Program-made: the position numbers and the translations under genes | Part shown: positions 4,626 to 5,491 of the stretch, in pieces | Layout: each line of letters begins with the position of its first letter | Position numbering within the stretch: position 1 is the first letter of the stretch | Notes under the pieces: model-generated | What the model saw: the letters and a program-made list of their open reading frames with translations, nothing else | Databases searched by the model: none | Told to the model about the DNA's origin: nothing | Source of the DNA: Desulfuromusa sp. | Lineage (GTDB): Bacteria; Desulfobacterota; Desulfuromonadia; Desulfuromonadales; Geopsychrobacteraceae | Reading direction: 5' to 3' | Length of the DNA stretch: 5,491 nt | Assembly (NCBI GenBank): GCA_030590745.1 | Contig: JAUVCS010000076.1 | Coordinates: forward strand, 1-5,491

Positions 4626-5491
4626 ATGACAACCCGTAGTTTAAGAATTGGTACCCGTGCCAGCGCCCTGGCGTTATGGCAGGCTAATTGGGTTAAAGAT
4701 GAATTAGAAAAACGTTATCCTGGTCTGGAAGTGACCCTGACCAAGATCAAAACTCAGGGGGACAAGATTCTTGATGTGCCATTGGCAATGGTGGGGGGTA
4801 AAGGGTTGTTTGTCAAAGAGATTCAGGAAGCGATGTTGCGTAATGAAGTTGATATCGCGGTTCATTCGATGAAAGATGTTCCCACCTTTTTCCCCGATGG
4901 GACGGGCTTGCGCTGTATCACCGAGCGTGAGGATCCCCGTGATATTGCGATTTTGAAACCGGGATATAAATGTTTTTCTGAAATTTGTCAGAACGGCAGA
5001 ATCGGCACTTCGTCGTTGCGCCGCAAGGCTCAACTCTTGAACTTGCGACCCGATCTGGAGATGGTCGATATCCGGGGGAATGTCCAGACCCGGATCAAGA
5101 AGCTGAAAGATGATCATCTGGATGCGGTGATTCTGGCAGCAGCGGGGATGCACCGGTTAGGATTTACTGATCAAATTGGTGAATATTTCGATCCAAAGGT
5201 CTGTTTGCCGGCGATTGGTCAGGGAGCATTGGGCCTGGAAAGCCGGTTAGATGATGATGCGACCAATGATCTGATTGATTTCTTCAACCATCCACCAACC
5301 TCCTATGCGGTCACTGCAGAGCGAGCTGTTCTGGCAACTCTGGAAGGGGGCTGTCAGGTGCCGATCGCAGCTTTTGGAACGGTAACAGATAATCAGTTGG
5401 AATTAACCGGCTTAGTATCTGATGTTTTGGGGCAGAAAATGTTGAAGGAAACCATGACTTGTCATGTTGATCAGGCGGTGGAAACCGGTGT
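4626..5491 (+). CDS. hemC: Hydroxymethylbilane synthase (porphobilinogen deaminase), 3' end outside the window
   Basis: HemC joins four porphobilinogen units into hydroxymethylbilane, using a covalently bound dipyrromethane primer. The frame is open from ATG 4626 to the window end, giving 288 residues of an enzyme usually near 310, so roughly the last 20-30 residues are missing. Visible signatures are LRIGTRASALALWQA (6-20), GDKILD (45-50), GGKGLFVKEI (57-66), DIAVHSMKDVPT (76-87) with catalytic Asp84, RIGTSSLRRKAQL (125-137), RGNVQTR (150-156), LPAIGQGALGLE (194-205) and LEGGCQVPIA (239-248), whose Cys243 is the cofactor attachment site. All key residues are present. A clear GAGGAG (4615-4620), five bases before the ATG, supports the start. 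It follows the hemA stop by 15 bases in the same operon; hemD would be the expected next gene but lies outside the window. Confidence 0.97.
   Translation, partial: MTTRSLRIGTRASALALWQANWVKDELEKRYPGLEVTLTKIKTQGDKILDVPLAMVGGKGLFVKEIQEAMLRNEVDIAVHSMKDVPTFFPDGTGLRCITEREDPRDIAILKPGYKCFSEICQNGRIGTSSLRRKAQLLNLRPDLEMVDIRGNVQTRIKKLKDDHLDAVILAAAGMHRLGFTDQIGEYFDPKVCLPAIGQGALGLESRLDDDATNDLIDFFNHPPTSYAVTAERAVLATLEGGCQVPIAAFGTVTDNQLELTGLVSDVLGQKMLKETMTCHVDQAVETG

Noticed and set aside
4704..5153. Minus-strand 149-codon open frame opposite hemC
   Set aside because: It is antisense to hemC catalytic motifs; its composition is what the complement of hemC gives, with no signature of its own.

Overview
This window looks like ordinary chromosomal DNA from an anaerobic, cytochrome-rich bacterium, most likely in or near the Desulfuromonadia (Geobacter/Desulfuromonas/Pelobacter-type, formerly deltaproteobacteria). 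The basis is a system II-type cytochrome c assembly gene placed directly in front of hemA and hemC (C5-pathway tetrapyrrole synthesis), moderate base composition, and protein sequences of that flavour. The assignment is inferred from reading alone and was not searched. I see no mobile elements, rRNA, tRNA or CRISPR.

Layout. Positions 1-1182 run on the plus strand: the last 40 codons of an unidentified gene (possibly a HAD-type phosphatase tail), then dtd (D-aminoacyl-tRNA deacylase) one base later, then an 86-base gap that folds in a striking way, then a small exported DUF4124-like protein with a coiled coil. A perfect 12-bp inverted repeat at 1184-1217 separates this unit from the convergent thioredoxin gene trxA (1225-1554, minus). 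The AT-rich divergent region 1555-1760 carries a probable trxA promoter, an 8-bp dyad lying over it, and a near-consensus sigma-70 promoter for the next plus-strand gene. That gene (1761-2339) encodes a SIS-fold protein of the GmhA/DiaA type whose substrate and metal residues have been replaced. A second near-consensus promoter (2362-2390) starts the cytochrome/heme operon: ccsA-type heme-handling membrane protein (2456-3283), hemA (3306-4610) and hemC (4626 to the window end, incomplete).

How the genes work together. HemA commits glutamyl-tRNA to 5-aminolevulinate synthesis and HemC assembles the linear tetrapyrrole. The CcsA-type protein uses the end product, heme, by moving it to apocytochromes c outside the membrane. 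Synthesis and use of heme are therefore in one transcription unit. Thioredoxin may supply reductant to the same extracytoplasmic thiol chemistry, but this link is only a general inference. dtd is a translation quality-control gene unrelated to the rest.

Most of the window is housekeeping. The observations most worth a second look are (i) a two-state RNA fold between dtd and the DUF4124-like gene that can expose or hide a strong Shine-Dalgarno sequence, (ii) the degenerate active site of the SIS protein, and (iii) a nine-codon mini-reading frame that links the ccsA stop to the hemA start through two ATGA overlaps, in front of a hemA start with no visible ribosome binding site.
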